DNA from: Methylocystis bryophila
Lineage (GTDB): Bacteria > Pseudomonadota > Alphaproteobacteria > Rhizobiales > Beijerinckiaceae
Assembly (NCBI RefSeq): GCF_027925445.1
Contig: NZ_AP027149.1
Span: 2,678,501-2,742,500 of the forward strand
Direction of reading: 5' to 3'
Length of the DNA: 64,000 nucleotides
The notes beneath the pieces are model-generated. The model worked only from the letters and a program-made list of their open reading frames with translations. It ran no database searches and was not told the DNA's origin. Below are positions 43,066-51,681 of this stretch, in pieces (position 1 is the first letter of the stretch; every line of letters starts with the position of its first letter). The translations under genes and the position numbers were made by a program.

Positions 43066-44724
43066 ATGACAGAAGACCTGGCCATGACCATCTCCAATCT
43101 AACAGAGGCCCCCCGCAGCGCCGTCCTCGACGAGGCCCACAGCGGGCATATCCGTGGCGCCCTGGGCACGATTCAACATGGCGACCATGGGCCGCGCACG
43201 ACTTGGAAGCACCGGCTGCAGACCCTCCTTGCCATCATTGGCCCCGGTCTTATTGTTATGGTCGGCGACAATGATGCCGGCGCCTTTGGCACCTATACGC
43301 AGGCGGGACAAAACTACGGAACCACGCTGCTTTGGACGCTGCTGCTGCTGGTCCCGGTCCTCTACGTCAATCAGGAAATGGTCCTGCGCCTCGGAGCCGT
43401 CACCGGCGTCGGCCATGCGCGCTTGATCCTGGAACGGTTCGGCAAATTTTGGGGCGCTTTCAGCGTCATCGACCTCTTCTTGTTGAATGCGCTCACGATC
43501 GTCACCGAATTCATCGGCATCGCTTTGGCGCTTTCCTATCTCGGCGTCTCAAGGGAGCTCGGCGTCGCGCTATCGGCGGTCGTGATCATGCTGGCGGTCA
43601 GCACGGGCGACTTCCGCCGTTTCGAGCGCTTCGCTCTGGCGCTGTGCGCAGGCAGCCTGTTGCTGGTCCCTGTCTTCGTCATGATTCATCCGCCGCTGGG
43701 CCAGCTCGTTCGCGACATGGTGCTCGTGCGGCTTCCGGCGGACGCCAAGCTGAGCGAGGTCATGCTGCTGATCATCGCGATCGTCGGCACGACGATCGCG
43801 CCCTGGCAGCTCTTCTTTCAGCAGAGCTATGTCATCGACAAGAGGATCACGCCGCGCTTTATCAAATATCAGCGGGTCGACCTCTGGCTCGGCATCGTCA
43901 TCGTCATTATCGGCGCGGCGGCGATGATGGCCTTTACATCGGCCGCATTTGCGGGCCGTCCGGAGTTCGGCAACTTCGTCGACGCCGGCGCTGTCGCGAA
44001 GGGTCTCGATCAATATGCGGGCCGCCTGCCGGGCGTGCTGTTCGCCTTAGCCTTGATCGATGCAAGCATCATCGGGGCCGCGGCGGTCTCGCTTTCGACC
44101 GCCTACGCCATTGGCGACGTGATGTCGCTGAAGCACTCCCTGCATCGCAAGCCCGCCGACGCCAAGGGCTTCTACGGCATCTATTTCGCTCTGATTGCGG
44201 TCTCAGCGGGTCTGGTCCTGACGCCCGGCGCGCCGCTCGGACTGTTGACCAACGCCGTGCAAACCCTCGCAGGCGTGCTTTTGCCGAGCGCTACGGTCTT
44301 CCTGCTGCTGCTGTGCAACGATAGGGCGGTGCTCGGTCCCTGGGTCAACTCGCGCAGCATGAACCTCTTCACTGGCGCTGTAATCGCCGTTCTTGTGATG
44401 TTGTCGATCATCCTAACGGCCTCGGTGCTCTTTCCGGAAGCAACGAATGAAACCGTGATTCTTTCGATCCTCGGGGGAGGGACGGCGGCGTCGCTCATAA
44501 TCGCCCTCGCGAGCGGCGTGTTTCGCAAGAGTGGGGATGTCCAGACTAAGCGCCCCGTCAAGCCCCATACATTGGACTCCTGGCGGATGCCGCCGCTCGC
44601 TCAACTGCCGCCGACACCGCTTTCGCCCGCGAGCCGAGTCTGGATGGGCGTGTTGCGTCTCTATCTCGTCGTCGCGGGAGGCTTAGTCCTCATCAGAATC
44701 ATCGGCCTCGCCATCTCGCGCTGA
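43066..44724 (+). CDS. NRAMP-family divalent metal transporter, atypical motifs
   Basis: A 552-aa inner-membrane protein with 11-12 TM helices of the NRAMP/LeuT fold. TM1 reads IGPGLIVMVGDNDAGAFGTYTQAG instead of the usual DPGN, and TM6 reads TTIAPWQLFFQQSYV instead of the A-M-P-H metal-binding motif, so the canonical Met ligand is missing. NRAMP-related proteins without this Met have been shown elsewhere to carry Mg2+ or Mn2+ rather than strictly transition metals. A start at 43084 is also possible. Last gene of the small-protein/HMA-like run. Confidence 0.85.
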   Translation: MTEDLAMTISNLTEAPRSAVLDEAHSGHIRGALGTIQHGDHGPRTTWKHRLQTLLAIIGPGLIVMVGDNDAGAFGTYTQAGQNYGTTLLWTLLLLVPVLYVNQEMVLRLGAVTGVGHARLILERFGKFWGAFSVIDLFLLNALTIVTEFIGIALALSYLGVSRELGVALSAVVIMLAVSTGDFRRFERFALALCAGSLLLVPVFVMIHPPLGQLVRDMVLVRLPADAKLSEVMLLIIAIVGTTIAPWQLFFQQSYVIDKRITPRFIKYQRVDLWLGIVIVIIGAAAMMAFTSAAFAGRPEFGNFVDAGAVAKGLDQYAGRLPGVLFALALIDASIIGAAAVSLSTAYAIGDVMSLKHSLHRKPADAKGFYGIYFALIAVSAGLVLTPGAPLGLLTNAVQTLAGVLLPSATVFLLLLCNDRAVLGPWVNSRSMNLFTGAVIAVLVMLSIILTASVLFPEATNETVILSILGGGTAASLIIALASGVFRKSGDVQTKRPVKPHTLDSWRMPPLAQLPPTPLSPASRVWMGVLRLYLVVAGGLVLIRIIGLAISR

Positions 44725-44855
44725 CGGCGTGGCTCGGTCTTAAGTTCTCCCAGCTAACATTGGCGGCCTTCTTCGATGGCTCGAGTTCGAAAATATGTCG
44801 ATCTAGGATAGAAGAAGGTACGGCCCAAGGCTCTCGAAGCCAGAGGAAATTCGTC

Positions 44856-47093
44856 ATGCGTAGGCTTGCAATCATAGCGTCTATGTTTGCTTTGCACGCC
44901 GCCGTTGGCGTCGCGAAGGCCGAGGACGCCGCCTCGAGCAAGACGGCGGGGCCGCCGAAGGCCGAGGACGCACCCGCCACGCCGGCGCCGCGCGGGCGCG
45001 ATTGGCGCGGACTTTATCTCGGCGGCTTATTGGGCGGCTCCATCCCGCTCGACCGCAGCGAAACTCTGCAGCCGGTGGGGGGGCTCATCGGGCCGTTCTA
45101 TGATCTGCATCCGCCGTCGCAGGAGCGGGGCGGGATCGTGTTCGGCGGTCTGGCCGGCTATAATTTCCAGGCAGGCCATGTCGTGCTGGGCGCCGAGACC
45201 GAGCTCAACCTTCTCGAGGGGCGCCGCGGTCCGTCGGGAACCTTCCTCGCGCCGCCGGCCTATGCGGCGCTCGGCGTGGCGTATTATTCGCTCGCGCGGC
45301 CCTATTCGGACGGCAATTATTTCGCGAGCTTCCGCGGCCGCGTCGGCTACGCGATCGACAACGCCTTGCTCTACGCAACCTTCGGTGTCGCGACCGGCGG
45401 CTGGCGATCCGCCTCCGGCTTGATGCTGAACAATTTCGCGCCGGGAAATCTCTTCACGAGCGGCGAGACCGCCTCCTCGCGCATGAAATATGTCGCCGGC
45501 GGCGGCCTCGAATGGGGCCTCGACGACCATTGGTCGGCCCGCGTCGAATATTTGTTCCTCGACCAATCTTACGGAACGCAGCTTTTCGACAACGGCGCTT
45601 CTTACGACTTCGTGTCGAAGACGCGCACGCAGAGCCACATCTTCCGGCTAGGCCTCCTCTACAACCTCGGCGCCGACAATCTGCTGCCCAAAGCGGACAG
45701 GAAGAAGGAGGGAGCGGAAGGCGGCGGCGAGACGCAGGAAAGCAAGCAGACTGCCTGGCCGAACGTCGCCAGACCGACGGAAGGCGAAAGAACCTCCACG
45801 GCGAGCGACTCCGCGAGGATCAATCCGACGACGCCGCAGGACACGCCGCAGGAGGAACGTTACAGCTTTCATGCCCAATCGACTGAGCTCGCGCAGGGCT
45901 ATCCCAAGCTCTTTGCGCTCTACAGCGGGCAAAACAGCTTGCCGCCGTCAGGGCAAGTCCGGGCGACCAATTCAACCACGGGCTATTTCGGCATGCGCCT
46001 GTGGGAGGGCGGGGAGGCCTATGTCAATCCTGAGATCGACCAGGGCTACGGGATCGCGAACACTGTGGGCGTCGCAGGCTATCCGAGCGCCGAGGCCTAT
46101 AAGGTCGGCCACGCTCGGCCCTATCTTCGCTTGCCGCGTTATTTCGTGCGGCAAACCTTCGGGCTTGGCGGCGAAGGGGAGACCATCGATCCAGGACAGA
46201 ATCTGCTCGGCGGCTCGGTCGACGCCAATCGGTTGACTTTCACCATCGGCAAATATTCGGTCGCCGACATCTTCGACGACAATCGCTACGCACATGACGG
46301 TCGCAACGGCTTCATAAACTGGTCGGTCATCGACATGGGCGCCTTCGACTATCCCGCCGACGCCTACGGCTATACGGAGGGCGTGTCAGCCGAGTGGAAG
46401 CAGAATTGGTGGACCGTGCGGACGGGGGCCTTTCAGCTCTCCAACGTTCCGAACAGCGAATACATCGAGCCCGTGCTCTTACGCCAATATGGGGTGGTCG
46501 GCGAAATCGAGGCGCGTCATGAGCTCTTCTTCGACCAGCCGGGCAAGGTGAAGCTTCTGGCCTTCGCCGACACTGGCTATATGGGAAAATATGACGATGC
46601 GGTTTATCTCGGCCTCATGACGAGCACGACGCCCGATGTGTCTATGAACCGCATCAGGCGCACCAAGGTCGGCGGCGGCATCAACATCGAGCAGCCCTAT
46701 TCCAAGGACCTCGGTTTCTTCCTGCGCGCGAGCCTGCTCAATGGCCGCTACGAGAGTTACGAATTTTCCGATATCCAGCGCTCGCTCTCGGGAGGATTCG
46801 TGCTGAAGGGAGACTCGTGGCAGCGTCCTCGGGACGCGATCGGCGTCGCCGGGGTCGTCAACGGCCTTTCGGGGAGCCAAGTCAGATATTTTGCCGCCGG
46901 CGGCCTCGGCATCATGATCGGCGACGGCGCGCTCAACTATAACGGCGAGCACATTCTCGAGACTTATTACCGCTACAGCCTGGGCGATGGCGTCCATCTC
47001 ACCGGCGACTATCAGCTCATCCAAAATCCCGCCTACAACAAGGATCGTGGGCCGGCCAACATCTTCGCCTTGCGGCTGCACGGGGAGTTTTGA
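44856..47093 (+). CDS. two-domain outer-membrane protein: Omp25-like barrel fused to OprB-type porin
   Basis: About 745 aa from ATG 44856 (MRRLAIIASMFALHAAVGVAKA signal peptide). Residues about 45-270 form an 8-strand OmpA/Omp25-like barrel (GLYLGGLLGGS, AGYNFQAGHVVLGAETELN, YVAGGGLEWGLDDHWSARVEYLFL). A charged, low-complexity linker (about 275-345) follows. The rest is a carbohydrate-selective OprB-type porin (LTFTIGKYSVADIFDDNRYAHD, AYGYTEGVSAEWKQNWWTVRTG, ILETYYRYSL...LTGDYQLIQNP) ending in Phe. Two barrels in one chain is unusual. Confidence 0.85.
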   Translation: MRRLAIIASMFALHAAVGVAKAEDAASSKTAGPPKAEDAPATPAPRGRDWRGLYLGGLLGGSIPLDRSETLQPVGGLIGPFYDLHPPSQERGGIVFGGLAGYNFQAGHVVLGAETELNLLEGRRGPSGTFLAPPAYAALGVAYYSLARPYSDGNYFASFRGRVGYAIDNALLYATFGVATGGWRSASGLMLNNFAPGNLFTSGETASSRMKYVAGGGLEWGLDDHWSARVEYLFLDQSYGTQLFDNGASYDFVSKTRTQSHIFRLGLLYNLGADNLLPKADRKKEGAEGGGETQESKQTAWPNVARPTEGERTSTASDSARINPTTPQDTPQEERYSFHAQSTELAQGYPKLFALYSGQNSLPPSGQVRATNSTTGYFGMRLWEGGEAYVNPEIDQGYGIANTVGVAGYPSAEAYKVGHARPYLRLPRYFVRQTFGLGGEGETIDPGQNLLGGSVDANRLTFTIGKYSVADIFDDNRYAHDGRNGFINWSVIDMGAFDYPADAYGYTEGVSAEWKQNWWTVRTGAFQLSNVPNSEYIEPVLLRQYGVVGEIEARHELFFDQPGKVKLLAFADTGYMGKYDDAVYLGLMTSTTPDVSMNRIRRTKVGGGINIEQPYSKDLGFFLRASLLNGRYESYEFSDIQRSLSGGFVLKGDSWQRPRDAIGVAGVVNGLSGSQVRYFAAGGLGIMIGDGALNYNGEHILETYYRYSLGDGVHLTGDYQLIQNPAYNKDRGPANIFALRLHGEF

Positions 47094-47158
47094 GGGCGCG
47101 GCCTCGGGCGAAGCCGCCTCTCAGCATGTTCGCGGTCCTTTCATGGTATCTTGCGTTA

Positions 47159-47452
47159 ATGGACGTCGAGGAAGCCATAAGCCGCCTGAGGGCGCATGAA
47201 GCCGAGTTGAAAAGGCTCGGCGTCGAGCATCTTTACTTGTTTGGCTCCACGGCGCGGGGGTCGGCGGGCGCGGATTCCGACGTCGATCTGTTTTTCGATC
47301 ACCAAAAGGGCAAGCTCGGCCTGTACGAGCTTATGGACGTGAAAGAACGGGCGGCGGAGATCCTTGGCCGCAAGGCCGATGTGATGACGCGCGCGAGCCT
47401 GCATCCGGCGTTGAAACAGAGAATCGAAGAATCTGCTGTTCTGGTTTTTTGA
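47159..47452 (+). CDS. MNT-type nucleotidyltransferase (MntA-like)
   Basis: 97 aa from ATG 47159 (MDVEEAISRLRAHE). The nucleotidyltransferase signature GSTARGSAGADSDVDLFFD has the two catalytic Asp residues. In HEPN-MNT toxin-antitoxin pairs this protein AMPylates the HEPN toxin to silence it. It overlaps the HEPN gene by 4 bp. Confidence 0.85.
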   Translation: MDVEEAISRLRAHEAELKRLGVEHLYLFGSTARGSAGADSDVDLFFDHQKGKLGLYELMDVKERAAEILGRKADVMTRASLHPALKQRIEESAVLVF

Positions 47453-47820
47453 TGACGGCGCGGATCGTCTCGCCAAGGCCGGCGGATATCATCGAAGCGG
47501 CAGAGCACGTTCGCAGCGTGCTCGCAGGGGCGTCGCTCGCGGCCTTCGAGCAGGATTGGCAAAAGCGCTGGCTTGTCGAGCGCGGCATTGAAATGATCTC
47601 AGAGGCTAGCCGTCATCTGCCCGACGACGTGAAAGACCGGCGGTCAGAAATTCCGTGGCGCAAGGTTGCAGGTATCGGCAATGTGATCCGGCACGATTAC
47701 GAGCGGGTCGCTCCCGACGTCCTATGGAAGTTGGCGCGGGACGATCTCCCGCTGCTCGAAAAGGTCTGTCGCGAGGAATTGGCCAAGGCTCTGGCGCGGG
47801 AAGGAATGACGCGAAACTGA
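47449..47820 (+). CDS. HEPN (DUF86)-family protein, toxin partner
   Basis: A 123-aa helical protein (start 47449 or 47452). DUF86/HepT motifs: WLVERGIEMISEASRHLPDD and AGIGNVIRHDYERVAPDVLW. HEPN RNases carry R-x4-6-H with Asn after the Arg; here the position of the Arg is Gly (IGNVIRHDY), while the His and Tyr that receive AMPylation remain. The RNase may be weak or altered. Second gene of the MNT/HEPN pair. Confidence 0.8.
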   Translation: MMTARIVSPRPADIIEAAEHVRSVLAGASLAAFEQDWQKRWLVERGIEMISEASRHLPDDVKDRRSEIPWRKVAGIGNVIRHDYERVAPDVLWKLARDDLPLLEKVCREELAKALAREGMTRN

Positions 47821-47858
47821 GGGGCCACCCCCCGCTGGCGACCCCGAAACGTCGACAT

Positions 47859-47882
47859 ATAAAGACTTGCACATATCTTTAT
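47859..47882 (+). promoter_or_regulatory. inverted-repeat operator upstream of ahcY
   Basis: ATAAAGA (47859-47865) and TCTTTAT (47876-47882) form a perfect 7-bp inverted repeat with 10-bp spacing, 92 bp before the ahcY start. Similar ATAAAGA/TCTTTAT palindromes occur before methionine-cycle genes in Hyphomicrobiales, where an ArsR-type regulator is suspected. The regulator identity is inference. Confidence 0.55.
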
Positions 47883-47973
47883 TGCATTGGGATGCGCCTT
47901 GCGCTATAGGCCGGGCGCGCTCCCAGCAGTGGGAGGGCTCGCCGATCCGGCCTCGCCAATTCCGAGGGAACAC

Positions 47974-49386
47974 ATGACCACGCATTTCCAATTCAACGAC
48001 TACGCCGTCGCCGACATCGGCCTCGCCGAATGGGGCCGTAAGGAACTCGCCATCGCCGAGACGGAGATGCCCGGCCTGATGGCGACGCGGGCGGAATTTG
48101 GCGCGGCGAAGCCCTTGAAAGGCGCGCGCGTCGCGGGCTCCTTGCACATGACGATCCAGACCGCCGTGCTCATCGAGACGCTGAAGGCGCTCGGCGCGGA
48201 CGTGCGCTGGGCCTCCTGCAACATTTATTCGACGCAGGATCACGCCGCGGCGGCGATCGCCGCCACCGGCACCCCGGTCTTCGCGATAAAGGGCGAGAGC
48301 CTCGTGGATTACTGGGACTACACGCACAAGATCTTCGAATGGGGCGACGGCGGCTGCCCGAACATGATTCTCGACGACGGCGGCGACGCGACGCTGCTCA
48401 TTCACTTGGGCCTGCGCGCGGAGCAGGGAGATGTCGCCTTCCTCGACAAGGCGACGAATGAGGAAGAAGAGGTGCTCTTCGCCTCGATCAAGAAGCGGCT
48501 CAAGTCCAATCCCGGCTGGTATGGGCGCAACGCCACGGCGATCAAGGGCGTCACCGAGGAGACGACGACCGGCGTCCATCGCCTCTACACCATGCACAAG
48601 GAGGGCAAGCTCCTGTGGCCGGCGATCAACGTCAACGACTCGGTGACGAAGTCGAAGTTCGACAATCTTTACGGCTGCCGCGAGTCGCTCGTCGACGGCA
48701 TCCGCCGCGCGACCGACGTCATGATGGCGGGCAAGGTCGCCTGCATCGCGGGCTTCGGCGACGTGGGCAAGGGCTCGGCCGCTTCGCTGCGCAACGCCGG
48801 CTGCCGCGTGCTCGTGACCGAGATCGACCCGATCTGCGCGCTGCAGGCCGCCATGGAAGGCTATGAGGTGACGACGATGGAGGACGCGGCGACGCGCGCC
48901 GACATCTTCTGCACGGCGACGGGCAATGTGGACGTCATCACGATCGACCACATGCGCGCGATGAAGGACCGCGCCATCGTCTGCAACATCGGCCATTTCG
49001 ACTCGGAGATCCAGGTCGCGGGGCTGCGCAATCTCAAATGGCATAATGTGAAACCGCAGGTCGACGAGGTCGAGTTTTCGGACGGCAAGCGCGTCATTCT
49101 TCTCGCGGAAGGCCGTCTCGTGAATCTGGGCTGCGCGACGGGCCATCCCTCCTTCGTGATGTCGGCGTCCTTCACCAATCAGACGCTGGCGCAGATCGAG
49201 CTCTGGACGAAGCAGGGCCAGTATCCGACAGGCGTCTACACGCTGCCCAAGCACCTCGACGAAAAGGTCGCGGCGCTGCATCTCGACAAGATCGGCGTGA
49301 AGCTCACGAAGATGACGGACGCGCAGGCGGCCTATCTGAACCTGCCGGTCAGCGGCCCGTTCAAGTCGGACCACTATCGCTACTGA
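47974..49386 (+). CDS. ahcY: adenosylhomocysteinase
   Basis: A 470-aa NAD-dependent enzyme that splits S-adenosylhomocysteine to adenosine and homocysteine. Start ATG 47974 (MTTHFQFNDYAVADIGLAEW) is chosen over the in-frame 47887 ATG by family homology. Visible motifs: CNIYSTQDHAAAAIA, NLYGCRESLVDGIRRATDVMMAGK, the NAD-binding GFGDVGKGSAAS, GNVDVITIDHM and the C-terminal FKSDHYRY. It includes the ~40-residue insertion typical of alphaproteobacterial and eukaryotic forms. The long antisense frame over it is a shadow. Confidence 0.97.
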   Translation: MTTHFQFNDYAVADIGLAEWGRKELAIAETEMPGLMATRAEFGAAKPLKGARVAGSLHMTIQTAVLIETLKALGADVRWASCNIYSTQDHAAAAIAATGTPVFAIKGESLVDYWDYTHKIFEWGDGGCPNMILDDGGDATLLIHLGLRAEQGDVAFLDKATNEEEEVLFASIKKRLKSNPGWYGRNATAIKGVTEETTTGVHRLYTMHKEGKLLWPAINVNDSVTKSKFDNLYGCRESLVDGIRRATDVMMAGKVACIAGFGDVGKGSAASLRNAGCRVLVTEIDPICALQAAMEGYEVTTMEDAATRADIFCTATGNVDVITIDHMRAMKDRAIVCNIGHFDSEIQVAGLRNLKWHNVKPQVDEVEFSDGKRVILLAEGRLVNLGCATGHPSFVMSASFTNQTLAQIELWTKQGQYPTGVYTLPKHLDEKVAALHLDKIGVKLTKMTDAQAAYLNLPVSGPFKSDHYRY

Positions 49387-49396
49387 AACGTCGCGA

Positions 49397-49424
49397 CCGA
49401 CCCCGCTCGATGGAGCGGGGTCGG
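49397..49424. terminator. hairpin between ahcY and the convergent small gene
   Basis: CCGACCCCGCTC-GATG-GAGCGGGGTCGG is a perfect 12-bp stem, 11 bp after the ahcY stop. No T-run; it could act for both convergent genes. Confidence 0.65.
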
Positions 49425-49461
49425 CGCCAGGCTAAACGTGAGCGTTGGAGCGAGAAAAGTT

Positions 49462-49692
49462 CTAGCGCGAGGACCACCAGTAATCATAGGTGCTTCGCGC
49501 GGGAGCGGTATGCAGGATTGTCCAGCCTGCGCCCGTCCAAACCCTTTCCTCGCAATTCGTGCAGCGGAAGGGGTCACCCATCTCCGGTCGGAAGCAAGGC
49601 GAGCACGCTTGCGCCAAAGCTGCAGTGCTCAGGCCCACGCTCGCGAGCAGCGTAGCCGCTACAATGATGATCTCCCTAGCGCGCTTTGACAT
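49462..49692 (-). CDS. small secreted protein with two CxxC motifs
   Basis: About 76 aa from ATG 49692 with AAGGAGGG 8 nt upstream. The signal peptide is EIIIVAATLLASVGLSTAALA. The mature part has ACSPCFRPEM and RCTNCEERVW, two CxxC pairs that could bind a metal or form disulfides, then an aromatic end (STYDYWWSSR). Unknown family; convergent with ahcY. Confidence 0.65.
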   Translation of the reverse strand: MSKRAREIIIVAATLLASVGLSTAALAQACSPCFRPEMGDPFRCTNCEERVWTGAGWTILHTAPARSTYDYWWSSR

Positions 49693-49810
49693 GGTGGCGC
49701 CCTCCTTCGGGAGTGGCAACTAAGCTTGCCAGCCAAAATTAGAAGTCGACTTCGTGTTTTTAGTCTGTTAATCTTGAACTTAATAATCTCATTAAATTAC
49801 GGTCGCCGCG

Positions 49811-50581
49811 ATGGTCGGACGCATTTTGAGATTGGTTAATAATGCCGCAGCGCTCGCCTGCTGCATAGCGGCGCTCTCGGCAGCGGTCGCGATGGCGCAG
49901 CAAGTGGTTTCAGGTGATGCGCTCGTGCGGGCCTATCCGGATTATCTCAAAACCAGCGATGAGAAGCAGATCGTCTGGAACGACGGAACGAGAATGCCGT
50001 TGTCTGATGGCAAACCCGACAAGAGTTTCGACGAAAAGCTGAAGAACGCCTCTCTGCTCGATCAATTGAGCCTGCCCTATCCGATCGGCAAGCCGGACCA
50101 TGTGCCCGGCGCGGATGAGGATCCTGGGCGTTTTCGCAATCAGGCGTTCTTTGACAAGATGTATGGCGACTGTGACAAGCACGAGACTCAAAAGCGACTC
50201 GTGAAGGTGCCCTGGTTCGGCGGCTTCGTGGAGGTCACGACGATCAACGGGGTCGCGGATAAATTGCGCGCCGTCGCCGCCGAAATAGACCGGCTGCCCG
50301 CGGCTCTGAAGCGTTACGCCTATCCGAGCGCCGGCGCCTTCGCCTGCCGCACGGTCAAGGACACCGGCAAGCGCAGCATGCACGCTTATGGCGCCGCGCT
50401 CGACATCAACACCAAATATTCCGACTACTGGCTGTGGGGCAAAGGCGCTTACCACAACCGCATTCCCTGGGAGATCGTCGAGATCTTCGAGCGCCACGGT
50501 TTCATTTGGGGCGGCAAATGGGGCCATTTCGACACCATGCACTTCGAATATCGGCCTGAGTATTTCGACGCGCGCCAATGA
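49811..50581 (+). CDS. M15-family (VanY-like) peptidase
   Basis: A 256-aa secreted protein with a signal peptide (about residues 10-29). The zinc-peptidase motifs of D-alanyl-D-alanine carboxypeptidase/endolysin type are present: SMHAYGAALDIN (His and Asp ligands) and GKWGHFDTMHFEYRP (catalytic and third-ligand His). It probably cleaves peptidoglycan peptides. It overlaps, by frame only, the 5' region of the next gene. Confidence 0.85.
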   Translation: MVGRILRLVNNAAALACCIAALSAAVAMAQQVVSGDALVRAYPDYLKTSDEKQIVWNDGTRMPLSDGKPDKSFDEKLKNASLLDQLSLPYPIGKPDHVPGADEDPGRFRNQAFFDKMYGDCDKHETQKRLVKVPWFGGFVEVTTINGVADKLRAVAAEIDRLPAALKRYAYPSAGAFACRTVKDTGKRSMHAYGAALDINTKYSDYWLWGKGAYHNRIPWEIVEIFERHGFIWGGKWGHFDTMHFEYRPEYFDARQ

Positions 50582-50646
50582 GGCGAAAGGTGGCGCGTTG
50601 GAACCTTACGTCGAGGGAAGCAAGCCGTTTGACAGAGGAGGAAAAA

Positions 50647-50931
50647 ATGAAATCTTTAGCAAAATTCAGCGCGGCGCTCGCCGCTCTCCTGGGGGTGGTT
50701 GTCGTTTCCATCCCCGAGTCCGCCCTCGCGCAAGATGCTGCGGGGATGTCCTGCGGCGCCCTTTGGTACGCGCGCAACGCCATCTATGCGCGGCGCGGTT
50801 ACTGCTTCAACACGGCGCGGGCCCGCGCCGTGTTCGGCGCCGGCTGCTTCCCGCCCTATGGCCATTTGAGCGGATGGGAAGCAAGCCGCGTGAACGAGCT
50901 CCAGATGTGGGAGCGCCGCAAGGGCTGCTGA
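50647..50931 (+). CDS. secreted YARHG-domain-like protein
   Basis: 94 aa from ATG 50647 (GAGGAGGAAAAA upstream; the frame is open earlier without a signal peptide). After the signal peptide, the mature part CGALWYARNAIYARRGYCFNTARARAVFGAGCFPPYG carries the YARHG-type motif (here IYARRGY), an extracellular domain of unknown role. It has four Cys. Possibly co-transcribed with the peptidase gene 66 bp upstream. Confidence 0.75.
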   Translation: MKSLAKFSAALAALLGVVVVSIPESALAQDAAGMSCGALWYARNAIYARRGYCFNTARARAVFGAGCFPPYGHLSGWEASRVNELQMWERRKGC

Positions 50932-51054
50932 GCCCCAGGGCTACAGCCCCAGGGCTACGCGCGGCGCGGCGCTTCCTGGAACCTTGCGCTCGCCGGGGAG
51001 AGTTCTCGCGCGAAGCCGGGGCGCCGGGAGGCTCGCGGTCCGTCGTGCTCTCGT

Positions 51055-51552
51055 TCAACGTCCGAAAAACATTGCCATCCGCGCCCCGATCAATTTCGCG
51101 AAGAGTTTCGGCGGGAAGCTTAGATAGCAGGGCGCGTCGTCGGGCATGGGCGACTGGGTCTGGCGACGCCGAACATTCGTGCGCATGTCGATGGGCGGAA
51201 GTTCGCCCTCGTAGCGATGGCGATAGCTCGAGACCCAGAACCCTGGGTCGAACTTGAGAAACATGCCTGAGTTGCAGCAACCCGCCACAACGCGTCGCGT
51301 CGGTGAGTTGGGTTTCAACCGACGGTCGACGAGAAGCTCTTCGCCGGACACGCAGCGAAAGCGATCGTCGCGGTAGATCAGATAAGGGGCGCCGCCGTCG
51401 TCATCGAGCACGCGCGGCGCCTCCGGCAGCGCTTCGATGCGTCGGCCGCCTTCCTGACAGTCGAGACAGTAGCAGACAGCGGAGAGAAGGGTCTCGCCGC
51501 TCCCTTCGCAGCGAACGCGTCCGCAGACGCATGAGGAAGTCCTGACCTTCAA
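51055..51552 (-). CDS. GFA/CENP-V-like zinc-binding protein
   Basis: 165 aa. CVCGRVRCEGSG and CYCLDCQ give the C-x-C ... C-x2-C zinc pattern of the glutathione-dependent formaldehyde-activating (GFA)-like fold. A later Cys pair in VVAGCCNSGMF completes it. Enzyme activity is not assured, since most GFA-like proteins are uncharacterised. Formaldehyde detoxification would suit a methylotroph but is speculation. Confidence 0.75.
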   Translation of the reverse strand: MKVRTSSCVCGRVRCEGSGETLLSAVCYCLDCQEGGRRIEALPEAPRVLDDDGGAPYLIYRDDRFRCVSGEELLVDRRLKPNSPTRRVVAGCCNSGMFLKFDPGFWVSSYRHRYEGELPPIDMRTNVRRRQTQSPMPDDAPCYLSFPPKLFAKLIGARMAMFFGR

Positions 51553-51681
51553 GGGCGGCCCCGTCTGTTGTGTGGGATTTTGCTAGAGTAGCAGCTTGAC
51601 GCCGATTGCGCTCGCGCTCTTGCGAAGGGAGGCGTCTTGGCTATTCTCTTGCAACGCCCAAGCACAGAGAGGGAGTAAAAG

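Noticed and set aside
47821..47973. Possible SAH riboswitch in the ahcY leader
   Set aside because: I could not find the conserved core (GAGGAGCGCUGCGAC-type) or matching helices. The inverted repeat explains the region better.
47722..49374. A 550-codon open frame antisense to ahcY
   Set aside because: ahcY is unambiguous; the antisense product is low-complexity Arg/Val/Asp-rich with no start signal.
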